From assembly GCA_000434995.1 (NCBI GenBank), contig FR895334.1, forward strand, positions 1 through 64,000: a stretch of 64,000 bases of DNA. The letters run 5' to 3'. Below the pieces are notes generated by a model that searched no databases, had not been told where the DNA came from, and was given only the letters and a program-made list of their open reading frames with translations. A program made the position numbers and the translations under genes. The DNA comes from Firmicutes bacterium CAG:341 (GTDB taxonomy: Bacteria > Bacillota > Clostridia > Oscillospirales > Acutalibacteraceae). Every line of letters starts with the position of its first letter. Positions within the stretch are counted from its first letter, which is position 1. Positions 36,112 through 46,209 of the stretch are shown here, piece after piece.

Positions 36112-36917
36112 TATAATTCCTCGTGTGATTTATATACTAAATCTTTTGCGTTAACATTTTCGTAAACATATGGTTTGTTTGATTTAAGTAAGTAAATTAA
36201 ATATTCAATATTTCCTTCAGGCCCTTTAATAGGTGAAAAATCAAGTCCGGCAACGCTAAATCCGTTTTCAATTGCCAAGCCTATCACTTTTTCACATACT
36301 TCAAGATGTGTTTTAGGGTCGCTTACAACACCTTTTTTGCCTACCTTTTCTTTGCCCGCCTCAAATTGCGGTTTAATAAGGCAAACAGCACTTCCGTCAT
36401 CTTTTAAAAAAGTATTTAAGTTCGGAAGAATGTGCTTAAGTGAAATAAATGAAACATCAACAGATGAAAAATCGATTTTATCTTTAATTTGTTCATCGGT
36501 AACATACCTGAAATTAGTTCTTTCAAGGTTTACAACTCTATCATCTGTGCGTAGCTTCCACGCAAGCTGACCGTAACCCACATCAACTGAATAAACCTTT
36601 ACAGCACCATTCATAAGCATACAATCCGTGAATCCGCCTGTTGATGCGCCTACATCCATACAAATTTTACCTTCTAGAGTAATCGGAAAGCACTCCATTG
36701 CTTTTTCAAGCTTAAGGCCGCCGCGACTTACATATTTAAGGGTTTTGCCCCTCACTTCAATAACATCATCGTCTTTAACATCTTTGCCGGCTTTGTCCGA
36801 TTTTTGATTATTAACATATACTATTCCCGACATAATAATCGCCTTGGCTTTTTCTCTGCTTTCAGCAAAGCCCTGTTCTACCAATGCAACATCAAGTCTT
36901 GTTTTATTTTTAGCCAT
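36111..36917 (-). CDS. tlyA: TlyA-family rRNA methyltransferase
   Basis: 268 residues. N-terminal S4 RNA-binding domain ([25 protein letters not shown]), then an FtsJ-like methyltransferase with [16 protein letters not shown] and [12 protein letters not shown]. Firmicutes members are linked to rRNA 2'-O-methylation; they were once called hemolysins. Overlaps dxs by 8 bases. Confidence 0.93.
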   Translation of the reverse strand: MAKNKTRLDVALVEQGFAESREKAKAIIMSGIVYVNNQKSDKAGKDVKDDDVIEVRGKTLKYVSRGGLKLEKAMECFPITLEGKICMDVGASTGGFTDCMLMNGAVKVYSVDVGYGQLAWKLRTDDRVVNLERTNFRYVTDEQIKDKIDFSSVDVSFISLKHILPNLNTFLKDDGSAVCLIKPQFEAGKEKVGKKGVVSDPKTHLEVCEKVIGLAIENGFSVAGLDFSPIKGPEGNIEYLIYLLKSNKPYVYENVNAKDLVYKSHEEL

Positions 36918-38745
36918 TGTTGACCTCTTCTGTTATAGATTTTGAGTCTAATTTATAATGTTCAAGCTGCCTGCAAACACTTGCCTGCTTAACAAATTGA
37001 TTATCAATAGCAATGTGCTTAAAATGAGCTTTAACATCATTTTCAATTAACATTGATGCGAATGTTTCACCTACTGAACCGTTTTTTATACTCTCTTCAA
37101 AAAAGTATACAGTGTCACAATTTTTTAAGGCGTTTACAATTGATGTATCAATCGGTTTAATTTTGTTTAATTTAATTAAGAATGTGTCACTTAAATTTTC
37201 ATAAGCTTTTGCACATTCTGAAAATTCCCTGCCGTATGATACAATACATTTTTTTGCATTTTCGTTGCCAATGATTGTATAATTTTCGTGATTATAAGTA
37301 TATTCAACCGGAATTTCAAACTGTCCGCCGCGTGGGTATCTTATTGCAACTGCACCGTCGGTTTTATATATACCCTGGTAAAACATAGCTTCAAGTTCAT
37401 CAAATGTTGAAGGAGCATAAACAGTTAATCCGACAACTGAATTTAAAAACGAAGTATCAAACACACCCTGGTGGCTTTCCCCATCCTCACCGACAAAGCC
37501 TGCACGGTCAATAGCAAAAATCACCTTTAAATTCTGCATTGCTACATCGTGAATAAGTTGGTCATAAGAACGCTGTAAAAATGTTGAATACACTGCAAAA
37601 ACGGGAACAAGTCCGTTTCTAGCAAGTCCGCTTGAAAATGTAACGGCATGCTGTTCTGCAATACCTACATCGAAAAATCTTTTAGGATACTGCTTGGCAA
37701 AATTGCAAAGGCCCGTACCCTCTGCCATTGCGGCTGTTACACAGCAAATCCTACTGTCCTTTTGTGCAAATTTGCACATAACCTCGCCGAAGGCAGCAGA
37801 AAAGTTTTTGCCGCTGCTTTTTGGCTCACCTGTGTTTATATCAAATTTGCCGATACCGTGAAATTGAGTAGGATTTTTTTCTGCGGGATAATATCCCTTG
37901 CCTTTTACGGTATTTACATGAATTAAAACCGAATGATTATGAGCTTTTGCGGCATTAAATACATCTACAAGTAAATCAATATCATGCCCGTCAATCGGAC
38001 CGTAATATCTGAAACCTAAATCTTCAAAAAATGTTGATTTATATACTACTTTTCTGATTTTAGTATTTATGTAAGTGAAAAATCTGTTAATTTGAGTTCC
38101 GATTTTAGGTATTCTTGAAAGATGGCGCTGAAAATTCGATTTGAATGTAACATATCTTTTCGATGTTCTTATAGTAGTTAAATTTTTGGCCATTGAACCT
38201 ACATTTTTGCTGATAGACATATTATTATCATTCAAAACTACTATTAAATTGCTGTTATCGTTGCCTGAATTGTTGAGTGCTTCATAAGCAAGACCGCCGG
38301 TCAAAGCACCGTCGCCGATAACTGCGATTACCTTGCCTTTTTCACCTTTAATCTGTTTCGCTCTTGCAAGACCGACTGCCGAAGAAATTGAAGTTGAGCT
38401 GTGACCTGATGAAAAAATATCATGCTCGCTTTCTACCGGCCTTGTAAAGCCGCTGATACCGTTTTCTGTACGAAGTGTAGAAAACTTATCTTTACGACCT
38501 GTAAGAATTTTATGAGTGTAACATTGGTGGCCTACATCAAATACAATTTGGTCATTTGGACTGTTGAATACTTTATGCATAGCAACGGTTAGTTCAACAA
38601 CACCTAAATTTGATGCAAGGTGACCGCCGGTTTTTGAAACTGTGTTAATAAGCAATTCCCTAATGTCACTGCATAATTCTTCAAGTTCGTTATCATTTAA
38701 TTTTTTTAAGTCTTTTGGGGAATTAACCCTATCAAGAACAGACAT
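36910..38745 (-). CDS. dxs: 1-deoxy-D-xylulose-5-phosphate synthase
   Basis: 611 residues. Thiamine-diphosphate motif GDGALTGGLAYEALNN..NN, catalytic His in FDVGHQCYTHKILTGR, and the pyrimidine domain DVGIAEQHAVTFSSGLA. First step of the MEP isoprenoid route. The ATG at 38745 follows AGAGAG; 15 upstream codons are not needed. Confidence 0.97.
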   Translation of the reverse strand: MSVLDRVNSPKDLKKLNDNELEELCSDIRELLINTVSKTGGHLASNLGVVELTVAMHKVFNSPNDQIVFDVGHQCYTHKILTGRKDKFSTLRTENGISGFTRPVESEHDIFSSGHSSTSISSAVGLARAKQIKGEKGKVIAVIGDGALTGGLAYEALNNSGNDNSNLIVVLNDNNMSISKNVGSMAKNLTTIRTSKRYVTFKSNFQRHLSRIPKIGTQINRFFTYINTKIRKVVYKSTFFEDLGFRYYGPIDGHDIDLLVDVFNAAKAHNHSVLIHVNTVKGKGYYPAEKNPTQFHGIGKFDINTGEPKSSGKNFSAAFGEVMCKFAQKDSRICCVTAAMAEGTGLCNFAKQYPKRFFDVGIAEQHAVTFSSGLARNGLVPVFAVYSTFLQRSYDQLIHDVAMQNLKVIFAIDRAGFVGEDGESHQGVFDTSFLNSVVGLTVYAPSTFDELEAMFYQGIYKTDGAVAIRYPRGGQFEIPVEYTYNHENYTIIGNENAKKCIVSYGREFSECAKAYENLSDTFLIKLNKIKPIDTSIVNALKNCDTVYFFEESIKNGSVGETFASMLIENDVKAHFKHIAIDNQFVKQASVCRQLEHYKLDSKSITEEVNNG

Positions 38746-38770
38746 AATATCTCTCTTTTCAATATGCTGG

Positions 38771-39655
38771 TTATTTTTTTCTGTTAACAAGCTTTAATGC
38801 AAGCTCTTTTAAAAATTCTGTTTTTTCAAATGCGTCAAGCTGGCTTATGGCAGATTGAGTAAGCTTTTCAACATCTGCCTTAGCCTTATCTATTCCGAGT
38901 AAAGTTGCATATGTTGTTTTGTCGTTTTGAGCATCCGATCCGATTGGTTTACCAAGCTCTTTTTCATCCCCGATAATATCAAGTATATCATCTTGAATTT
39001 GAAAAGCTATTCCGAGCGAATACGCAAATTTTGAAGCGCAAGCCATTTGATTTTCATTTGCACCGGCGCTTATACATCCCATAAGGCAAGCTGCGGAAAT
39101 CAACGCACCTGTTTTCATTTTATATACATTGAGTAATTGCTTTACACTTGGGTTTTGCTTTTCATAAATAAGGTCGATTACCTGGCCGCCAATCATTCCG
39201 CCTACACCTGAATTTTGAGCAAGTAAAAGCGAAGCGGAAACTTTTTTATCATCTGATAAATCTGACATAGCAATTATTTCAAAAGCGTGGGTTAAAAGGG
39301 CGTCTCCTGCCAAAAGTGCGGTATCCTCACCAAATGCTTTATGGCAGCTCGGCTTTCCCCTTCTTAAATCATCATTATCCATACAAGGTAAATCATCGTG
39401 TATTAAACTGTAAGTATGAATATATTCCATTGCGCAAGCAAGCGGCAATGCATCTTCCTTACTGCCGCCGCAGGCATTGGCAAATTCAAGCGCAAATACG
39501 GGGCGCAACCTTTTACCGCCGTTAATTAAGCTGTATTCCATTGCCTGAACAACACTTTCCTGCCCGTCTTTGCAATCAGGTAAAAATGAAAGAAGATTAT
39601 GTTCAACTTTTTTTATATCATTGGTGAGAATATTATTGAATTCCGTTTCAGTCAT
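38771..39655 (-). CDS. ispA: Farnesyl/geranyl diphosphate synthase
   Basis: 294 residues. First Asp-rich motif DDLPCMDNDDLRRGKP, second IQDDILD, plus GGKRLRPV for diphosphate binding. Two residues between the Asp of the first motif (DDxxxxD) fit the short-chain bacterial type. Next to dxs and xseB, a common order. Confidence 0.95.
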   Translation of the reverse strand: MTETEFNNILTNDIKKVEHNLLSFLPDCKDGQESVVQAMEYSLINGGKRLRPVFALEFANACGGSKEDALPLACAMEYIHTYSLIHDDLPCMDNDDLRRGKPSCHKAFGEDTALLAGDALLTHAFEIIAMSDLSDDKKVSASLLLAQNSGVGGMIGGQVIDLIYEKQNPSVKQLLNVYKMKTGALISAACLMGCISAGANENQMACASKFAYSLGIAFQIQDDILDIIGDEKELGKPIGSDAQNDKTTYATLLGIDKAKADVEKLTQSAISQLDAFEKTEFLKELALKLVNRKK

Positions 39656-39848
39656 TATTATTCTCCTTTGTTAACAAAGTGATTTTTTGCTGTGCAGATT
39701 TAAGCTTATTACTGCAAACACTTGCAAGCTTTGTTCCCTTTTCAAAAAGCGAAATGCTTTCATCAAGTGACGCACTTCCGTTTTCAAGTTTTAAAACTAT
39801 TTCTTCAAGTTGCTTAATAGCTTCTTCGTATTTTATATCATCACTCAT
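39648..39848 (-). CDS. xseB: Exodeoxyribonuclease VII small subunit
   Basis: 66 residues, helical: YEEAIKQLEEIVLKLENGSASLDESISLFEKGTKL is the family pattern. Overlaps both xseA and ispA by 8 bases. Confidence 0.95.
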   Translation of the reverse strand: MSDDIKYEEAIKQLEEIVLKLENGSASLDESISLFEKGTKLASVCSNKLKSAQQKITLLTKENNND

Positions 39849-41049
39849 CAGATACTACCTCTTTAACCACGCATTTTGTATATCCTTTTGATAATTTAAC
39901 TTTTAATTCATCATCAATATTTATATCTTTAATGTCTCTTATTACTTTTTCATTTTTGGTTGTGATTGAATAACCTCTTGCAAGAACTTTCAGCGGACTT
40001 AAAGCATCTAATGACGATACTAAATTTGAAAATTTGCTGTTTTCTTTTTCTACTAAGTATGAAAATCCGTCTTTAAGCCTTGCATAAAGTACATCAACTT
40101 CATCAATTTTTTGACTGAAATATTCGCCAGGTTCAGCCATAAAGGAAGAAAGCATTAAATTGTCAAGTTTTTGATATTCTCTTTCTATCCTGTCATTAAG
40201 CAAAGCGGAAAGTCTTTTATTGGCATTGTCAAGAAAATCAATCAAAACATTTGAATCGGGTACAGCAAGTTCTGCCGCTGCACTCGGTGTCGGCGCTCTC
40301 AAATCTGAAACAAAATCGCAGATTGTATAGTCTGTTTCATGGCCTACGGCAGATATTACAGGTGTGTTGCAATCGAAAACTGCCCTTGCAACCTGTTCTG
40401 TGTTAAATGCCCACAAATCTTCAAGAGAGCCACCGCCTCTGCCGACTATGATTACATCAATGTCACCGCGTTCATCAAGAATTTTGATTGATTTAGCAAT
40501 ATCATTAGCCGCTTTGTCACCCTGCACTATTGTAGGAGAAATTACAAGTTCTGCAATCGGGTATCTTCTTTTGGTAATATTTTTTATATCTTCAATTGCC
40601 GCACCCACATCTGAAGTTGCAACACCGATTTTTTTGGGATATTTTGGAATGGCTTTTTTATAAATATCATCAAAAAGACCTTCTTTTGAAAGCTTTTCTT
40701 TCATCTGCTCAAAAGCTATTGTGAGCGAACCTATACCGTCAGGCTGCATATCGTCAACATAAAGTTGATATGCTCCGTCTTTATCATAAAGTGAAATTCT
40801 GCCCCTGCACAAAACTTTCATTCCGTCGCAAGGTTTAAATTTAAGCCTGCTTGCACTTGATGAGAACATAACAGCCTTAATTTGCGTATTTTCATCCTTA
40901 AGCGTGAAATAAATATGCCCCGAACGAAAATAATGCAGAAAATTACTTATTTCACCTACAATAAAAATGTTTTTTAAGTGAATATCTTCATCAAGTAAAG
41001 CTTTAATATAAGTATTAACTTGTGTTACCGTTAATGCGTTATTTATCAT
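39841..41049 (-). CDS. xseA: Exodeoxyribonuclease VII large subunit
   Basis: 402 residues. N-terminal OB-fold (IFIVGEISNF..HYFTLKD type), catalytic domain with IIVGRGGGSLEDLWAFN and SAVGHETDYTICDFVSDLRAPTPSAAAE. Slightly shorter than E. coli XseA. Degrades ssDNA from both ends. Confidence 0.97.
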   Translation of the reverse strand: MINNALTVTQVNTYIKALLDEDIHLKNIFIVGEISNFLHYFRSGHIYFTLKDENTQIKAVMFSSSASRLKFKPCDGMKVLCRGRISLYDKDGAYQLYVDDMQPDGIGSLTIAFEQMKEKLSKEGLFDDIYKKAIPKYPKKIGVATSDVGAAIEDIKNITKRRYPIAELVISPTIVQGDKAANDIAKSIKILDERGDIDVIIVGRGGGSLEDLWAFNTEQVARAVFDCNTPVISAVGHETDYTICDFVSDLRAPTPSAAAELAVPDSNVLIDFLDNANKRLSALLNDRIEREYQKLDNLMLSSFMAEPGEYFSQKIDEVDVLYARLKDGFSYLVEKENSKFSNLVSSLDALSPLKVLARGYSITTKNEKVIRDIKDINIDDELKVKLSKGYTKCVVKEVVSDE

Positions 41050-41965
41050 TATTATCTTTCAAATATGCGTATATTGCAATTCCCGATGCATTATCACAGC
41101 TAAATTCGGGTTTTGCAAAGTATGCGTTAAACTTGTTTGTTATATTATTCTTAATAAGCGTGTTTGACATTACACCGCCGGCAAATACAAGCGGTAAATC
41201 GCCGTATTTTTCAATTAAAAGTTCCGTCATTTTTTCAAGTGAAGCAGAAATATAAGTTAAAACAAATTTTGAAACATTCTGCGGTAATTCACCGTTTTCA
41301 ATCATCTTTTTAGCTTTGTTTTCAACACCGGAAAGCGAGCAGTTTAAACCTTTCATTGAAGGCTTGATTTTGTATTCCTTTTCGCTTTTCAGTGAAAGAG
41401 CATCAATTTCTTTTCCGCAAGGAAAAGTTAAGCCGAGTAAAACACCTGTTCTGTCAATAGCCTGTCCTGCTTTTAAATCCAAGCTTTCTGCTATAATTTC
41501 AGCTTTAATAATTTCGTCTTTATCAGGTTTTACCAATAAAGCTTCGGTAGTTCCGCCGCTTACATGAAAAGCTATAAATTCCTGATTTATTAAATCAAGT
41601 CTATTTACAGAATACAATGCAGATAAAATATGGCCAACTTGGTGTGATGTTGTATAAAGCGGTGTATTTGTAAATTTTGAAACTGCATTTGCCACGCTGT
41701 TTCCGACTGTAAAACACGGCATATAACTGCCGTCAATATTTCGCGGACGCGTGCTAACACCTACCGCTTTAAGTTTAAAAGAATCGTATTCAAGCTCGGC
41801 TAATATTTCAGGCATATTTACGGTGTGCTGAAAAACTGCGTCACTTTGCCTTAATCCGCGTTCACCGCTTTTTACCTTTAACAATTTTTTCGATTGAAAT
41901 ACATTTTCATCGTCAAACAGAGCAACAGATGTCGTATAGTTACTTGTATCAAACCCAAGATACAT
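41039..41965 (-). CDS. TsaD-like (M22/Kae1 family) paralog
   Basis: 308 residues of the ASKHA fold. FDTSNYTTSVALF at the N-terminus, a SHQVGHILSAL stretch with the HxxxH metal pattern, FHVSGGTTE and FAGGVMSN. True TsaD is longer and has other flanking motifs; Clostridia often carry this shorter second copy next to nusB. Probable role is nucleotide-dependent carbamoyl or protease-like chemistry, not established. Overlaps xseA by 11 bases. Confidence 0.75.
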   Translation of the reverse strand: MYLGFDTSNYTTSVALFDDENVFQSKKLLKVKSGERGLRQSDAVFQHTVNMPEILAELEYDSFKLKAVGVSTRPRNIDGSYMPCFTVGNSVANAVSKFTNTPLYTTSHQVGHILSALYSVNRLDLINQEFIAFHVSGGTTEALLVKPDKDEIIKAEIIAESLDLKAGQAIDRTGVLLGLTFPCGKEIDALSLKSEKEYKIKPSMKGLNCSLSGVENKAKKMIENGELPQNVSKFVLTYISASLEKMTELLIEKYGDLPLVFAGGVMSNTLIKNNITNKFNAYFAKPEFSCDNASGIAIYAYLKDNNDK

Positions 41966-41970
41966 AAGAT

Positions 41971-42360
41971 TTAACCTCTTGCAACCGCACCGAGAATACC
42001 GTTAATATACGATGCATCAGCACTTGATGCATATTTTTTAGCAAGCTCGACTGCTTCGTTGATTGCTATACTGTCAGCTACATCTTCAACATTCTTCATT
42101 TCATAAAGTGCTACATAAAGAATAGCCACCGTTACTTTAGGAAGTCTTGTAACTTTCCAAGATTTTGAATATTTATTGATTATTTCGTTAAATTCATCTT
42201 TATTTGCTTTAACACCGGTAAAAATATCTTTTGCGTATTTGCTTACAGCTTCAACATTTTCGCTGTAAAGTTCAATTACTTCATCTATATCTTCGCCGCT
42301 TGAAAATAAACCCTCAAAAGTTAACAGGAATGCCTGCTCCCTCATTTCACTTCTTTTCAT
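41971..42360 (-). CDS. nusB: Transcription antitermination factor NusB
   Basis: 129 residues, all-helical. MKRSEMREQAFLLTFEGLF and AINEAVELAKKYASSADASYINGILGAVAR are diagnostic. The ATG at 42360 follows AGGAGATTATCAG. Head of the long operon nusB-tsaD-like-xseA-xseB-ispA-dxs-tlyA-nadK-argR-recN. Confidence 0.95.
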   Translation of the reverse strand: MKRSEMREQAFLLTFEGLFSSGEDIDEVIELYSENVEAVSKYAKDIFTGVKANKDEFNEIINKYSKSWKVTRLPKVTVAILYVALYEMKNVEDVADSIAINEAVELAKKYASSADASYINGILGAVARG

Positions 42361-42390
42361 CTGATAATCTCCTATTTTATGCAAAATAAA

Positions 42391-42426
42391 ATGCCGACAA
42401 ATGTAAATAAATGTCGGCAGATTTTG
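42391..42426 (-). terminator. Terminator after the Asp23 gene
   Basis: TGCCGACA (42392-42399) and TGTCGGCA (42412-42419), with an ATTTTATTTTGC run on the minus strand. Confidence 0.8.
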
Positions 42427-42819
42427 TTACTCTTCAGTTTCACAAGGTTCAACAGAGCTTACAGGCTCATCAAAATCAATACCGGCTACAATAACATTAA
42501 CCTTTGTTACAAGCTTGCCTGTCATATTTTGAACAGACTCCTTAACGGCACTTTGCACCTGTGTTGCAACGGTTTGAAATTTCTTTCCCGGGGCAATGTT
42601 AATATAAATGCTGATTGAAAAGCTGTCATTTTCCTGCTTGATTCTGACAGGACTCATAACTTTAAGACTGCCCTGCTTAATTGTATTAACAACATCAACG
42701 GGTTTATTACAGAATGATGATACACCGTCAACATCCTTGGCTGCATTAACTGCTATTGATGATAAAACCTCATCTGATATAACAAGCTCACCCATAGAGC
42801 TTTTTGATATTATTTCCAT
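42427..42819 (-). CDS. Asp23/Gls24 family protein
   Basis: 130 residues. LVISDEVLSSIAVNAAKDVDGVSS, then VRIKQENDSFSISIYINIAPGKKFQTVATQVQSAVKESVQNMTG, the Asp23 pattern. Members form cytoplasmic sheets under the membrane and occur before nusB in Firmicutes, as here. Own terminator. Confidence 0.93.
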   Translation of the reverse strand: MEIISKSSMGELVISDEVLSSIAVNAAKDVDGVSSFCNKPVDVVNTIKQGSLKVMSPVRIKQENDSFSISIYINIAPGKKFQTVATQVQSAVKESVQNMTGKLVTKVNVIVAGIDFDEPVSSVEPCETEE

Positions 42820-42899
42820 AATTAAGCCTCCTTAATTTTGAACCATTATAACACAAACTGAATAAATATACAAGATTATATTATAAAATAATTGTTAAT

Positions 42900-43520
42900 T
42901 CAGTTTGACTGAATAATGGTAACATCCTCATAGCTGCAACCAAGCTGTGAAACAGTGATTTCCTTAATTTGCAAAATGATTTGGTCCGTTAAGTCTTTTG
43001 AATCAACAATTACATTTACTTTGGTTGCATCTTCGTTAATTACTGCAAGGCAATTATTTACACCTTTTGCTTTAACGAGTGTTTCAATTTTATTTTCTGT
43101 TGATATTATGTCCGAAATTGACGCAATTTTATCAGCGGCGGCAATATGTGCCTTATCGGTTTCTTTTGTTGAATCAACTATTTTTTGCAATTTTTCAAGG
43201 CTTTCATCCCTTGCTGTCTGTCTTTCAACTCTTGCAGAAGAAAAATATGCGTTTTCTTTAGCAATCTGCGTGGTAGCGTCTACATATGTAGCTTCACCTA
43301 AAATTTTATCTCTGTCACTTGAAACAGCATTGATTTTAGCTGAAATATCACTATTTTCCCAATACCAATTGCCTGCAACGCCTACACCGAGAAGAAGCAA
43401 AAAGCAGCAAGCCGCAATACGCGTATTTCTTGTTTTTCGTTTTTTAATTTGCTCTTCGGTAAGAATAGGCTTTTCTTTTTTCTTTTTTTCTTTATTTTTT
43501 TGCTTATTTTCTTTTTTCAA
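42900..43520 (-). CDS. spoIIIAH: Stage III sporulation protein AH
   Basis: 206 residues. A very Lys-rich start, one membrane segment (about 34-52), and an ectodomain with DILSGTEN-like coiled-coil and YscJ-type ring fold. It pairs with forespore SpoIIQ to bridge mother cell and forespore. Start read as TTG (43520), 8 bases after AAAGGG; a GTG (43529) lies inside that site. Confidence 0.88.
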   Translation of the reverse strand: MKKENKQKNKEKKKKEKPILTEEQIKKRKTRNTRIAACCFLLLLGVGVAGNWYWENSDISAKINAVSSDRDKILGEATYVDATTQIAKENAYFSSARVERQTARDESLEKLQKIVDSTKETDKAHIAAADKIASISDIISTENKIETLVKAKGVNNCLAVINEDATKVNVIVDSKDLTDQIILQIKEITVSQLGCSYEDVTIIQSN

Positions 43521-43532
43521 AATAATCACCCT

Positions 43533-44063
43533 TTAATTTTTTATTTTAGAAACAGAAACTCTGTTTGTTGATATATCAAAAAGAGAAGTTACGGTGTTAA
43601 TTATTGCTTCTCTGACCTGAGTATTATCCCCTCCCGTACACACAATGCTTACACCCTGAACAGTTGGGTATTTTTCTTTTATCAAAAGAGCTTTTTCGCC
43701 GTTTTGTGAATCATATAATACATATTGGTCGCTGTTGCTTTGTGAGGTGTCGTCGCTTTTGGCTTCGCTGTCCTTTGCATATATGTTTTCGCCGGTATAT
43801 TCAAATGTAATCATTACTTCACATTCGCCCACTCCGTCTATTGAAGAAATTATGTTTGTAAGCTTTTTTTCGGTTTCTTCACTGTATGATGAATAATCAA
43901 AAGAATCGTTTTCTACAATATCAGATTTGCTGTCTTTTGACTGAAACATTGATGAAAAAGCTATTAAAATTATTGCGATAAGCCCCATTGCAACAATTAT
44001 TTTTATCTTTTTTGAGTCTGATTTAACTATAAATGATAATGCGTCCTTTATTTTATTCTCCAA
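43533..44063 (-). CDS. spoIIIAG: Stage III sporulation protein AG
   Basis: 176 residues. One membrane helix (about 23-40), then a ring-building domain: EKKLTNIISSIDGVGECEVMITFEYTG, and the end GVSIVCTGGDNTQVREAIINTVTSLFDIS, diagnostic for SpoIIIAG. Start read as TTG (44063) after AAGGTG; an upstream ATG (44081) gives six extra residues and is less supported. Confidence 0.9.
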   Translation of the reverse strand: MENKIKDALSFIVKSDSKKIKIIVAMGLIAIILIAFSSMFQSKDSKSDIVENDSFDYSSYSEETEKKLTNIISSIDGVGECEVMITFEYTGENIYAKDSEAKSDDTSQSNSDQYVLYDSQNGEKALLIKEKYPTVQGVSIVCTGGDNTQVREAIINTVTSLFDISTNRVSVSKIKN

Positions 44064-44496
44064 TATAATACACCTTCGCATTTATTCCTAATTTTTCAAA
44101 TATAAAATCCTTAACCTCTTTTGAATCATAATCATCTAATATGTAAATATCAGCTGATTGAATATAAAGTTCATCATCTTTTAATTTTACAGTCACTTTT
44201 ACTTTTGAATTTTTATAATCGGCATCTGCAAGCGTTTTTTCTATATTAGATTTGATTAAATTCGAATATGTTTCCTCTTTTGAATCAATTTCAACATTGC
44301 TGATTGATTCATATTCATCGATATCAAAATTAAAACCGTTTGCCTTAAAAGGCAAAATGAAGGAAATCATTATAAATACTGTGATTACTATTTTGCCGAC
44401 TTTTCCTTGCGAGCCTTTTGGCAGAAGCAAAGAGAACATAACTGAAAATATCAGCGTGATACATACCGTATAAGTCCATTCGTTTATAAATTTCAT
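44053..44496 (-). CDS. spoIIIAF: Stage III sporulation protein AF
   Basis: 147 residues. Two membrane helices at the N-terminus (about 8-24 and 32-50) followed by a small soluble domain. The order between AE and AG fixes the identity. Confidence 0.88.
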   Translation of the reverse strand: MKFINEWTYTVCITLIFSVMFSLLLPKGSQGKVGKIVITVFIMISFILPFKANGFNFDIDEYESISNVEIDSKEETYSNLIKSNIEKTLADADYKNSKVKVTVKLKDDELYIQSADIYILDDYDSKEVKDFIFEKLGINAKVYYIGE

Positions 44497-45632
44497 ACAT
44501 TCACCGTCTTTGACGCAACTAAAATTCCCAATGAAATAATTGTTGTAACCATAGATAATATCAGCAATACATTTATAATCAACAGCACGCTTAAAAAAGC
44601 GTCAAACACAGTTGCAGATTCACTGTCAAAAAATACTTTTGAGCAAATATTTGCCACTGAAATTGATAACCGCCATAAAGTTATATTTATAATCGCCGGT
44701 AAAAAAACAGCTACAATTGCAATTATTCCTACAATTCCCACGCTTGTTTTAATTAAACTTGAATAGCTTTGAATTGATAAAAGACCTTCGCTTATTGAAC
44801 TGCCGATAATAGGTACAATTGAATTTATTGCAAATCTTACTGACCTTAATCCGAGAGCATCTGCCCTTGATGCAACAGCAGTTTTCAGCGATAAATATGA
44901 TACGAAAATTGCGGAAAGAGCTGATATTGACTTTGTAATCAAATTTTTAAGAGCCGATACAATGCTGCCCATATTCAAATCCCGCCGTATTGAAGAACAA
45001 ACAGATATGCCCATAAAGCAGTTTACAACCGGTAAAAATACATTTGCTGATATGAAGTTGAGTGCCTGAGAAAGAAGCAATAAACTTCCGTTAACGGAAA
45101 ACGAAGTCATTGCACCGCCGCTTGTGGCACAAATTACACAAAAAACGGGAAAGAACGCATATGTAAAATTTGAACAAATTTTAATTGAAGAGCAGGCAAA
45201 TTTAACCGAATCATAAATTTGGCTGAGTAAAAATATCGCAATTACAAGGTTAGATACGGTTGCGTACAGTTCGGAAATGCTGTCACCTGAAAGCCGCATA
45301 TCAAATGATTTCACAATTGAAGAAAGAATCACAAAGCAAACTAAAATAAGGCAGCATTTTATAGGCGTTTGAGCTTTATTTGAAAATATCGATATGATGT
45401 ATTTTAAAACTTGGTTGAAAGATATATTACTTATATTTTCATAATTAAAATCATCTATACCAAGCTCTTTAAGCAGATTTGATGCATCTTTATCAAGCAG
45501 TTCAAATGAGGATAAGTCATAATCGTTCAATTTTGATTTATAATCAATTTCGTTATCCGCGAGGCAAGTATTTGGCATAAGTAAAATTATAATTATTGAT
45601 AACACAGATATGATTTTAATTGTTCTTTTCAT
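44493..45632 (-). CDS. spoIIIAE: Stage III sporulation protein AE
   Basis: 379 residues: signal peptide and about seven membrane helices, with the conserved core including GGAMTSFSVNGSLLL and GLRSVRFAINSIVPIIGSSISEGL. It is the large membrane subunit of the SpoIIIA channel. Confidence 0.93.
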   Translation of the reverse strand: MKRTIKIISVLSIIIILLMPNTCLADNEIDYKSKLNDYDLSSFELLDKDASNLLKELGIDDFNYENISNISFNQVLKYIISIFSNKAQTPIKCCLILVCFVILSSIVKSFDMRLSGDSISELYATVSNLVIAIFLLSQIYDSVKFACSSIKICSNFTYAFFPVFCVICATSGGAMTSFSVNGSLLLLSQALNFISANVFLPVVNCFMGISVCSSIRRDLNMGSIVSALKNLITKSISALSAIFVSYLSLKTAVASRADALGLRSVRFAINSIVPIIGSSISEGLLSIQSYSSLIKTSVGIVGIIAIVAVFLPAIINITLWRLSISVANICSKVFFDSESATVFDAFLSVLLIINVLLILSMVTTIISLGILVASKTVNV

Positions 45633-46009
45633 TTAAGCATCCCTGTCATAATATTGATAATAGCTGTAAAAAGCGGAAGTGAGGTTATAAGTATGATTAT
45701 TTTTGCTGAAAGTTCAGTTTGATTTGCAAGGGTGTTTTCCCCGTTATCTCTGCACAAATCTGATAAAAGCTGCGCCAGCATTGAAATACCTAATATTTTA
45801 AGCATTATTTTAATGTACGGTGATATAACTGAAACACTGTCTGTCAGCGAAACCATTTTATCTATTATGCTTTTCAAATCATTAGCAATTATTGAAAAAA
45901 TTATTACAGCACACACAAGATTTACAAATAAAGTAAATTCACGAGAATAATTTTTCAGCACAATATTTATTATCAGTGCAGTTAATACAATTCCTATAAT
46001 CTTTATCAT
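45629..46009 (-). CDS. spoIIIAD: Stage III sporulation protein AD
   Basis: 126 residues, four membrane helices, with KIMLKILGISMLAQLLSDLCRDNGENTLANQTELSAKI, the SpoIIIAD signature. Overlaps AE and AC by 4 bases each. Confidence 0.93.
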   Translation of the reverse strand: MIKIIGIVLTALIINIVLKNYSREFTLFVNLVCAVIIFSIIANDLKSIIDKMVSLTDSVSVISPYIKIMLKILGISMLAQLLSDLCRDNGENTLANQTELSAKIIILITSLPLFTAIINIMTGMLK

Positions 46010-46200
46010 AAGTCAAACAACGATTTCACAGTGGAAAACAAATTACTTATTTGCGGAATAATCATCATTAAAACTACTATTACACCGGCCAATGTAGTCA
46101 GCATTGCCTGTTCTTCCCTGCCGCTTCTTATTAAAACCATATTCAAAACAGCAACAATAATTCCGATTGCCGCTATTTTAAAGATAAATTCAATATCCAT
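46006..46200 (-). CDS. spoIIIAC: Stage III sporulation protein AC
   Basis: 64 residues, two membrane helices, with FKIAAIGIIVAVLNMVLIRSGREEQAML, typical of SpoIIIAC. Confidence 0.93.
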   Translation of the reverse strand: MDIEFIFKIAAIGIIVAVLNMVLIRSGREEQAMLTTLAGVIVVLMMIIPQISNLFSTVKSLFDL

Positions 46201-46209
46201 TTTATCCTC

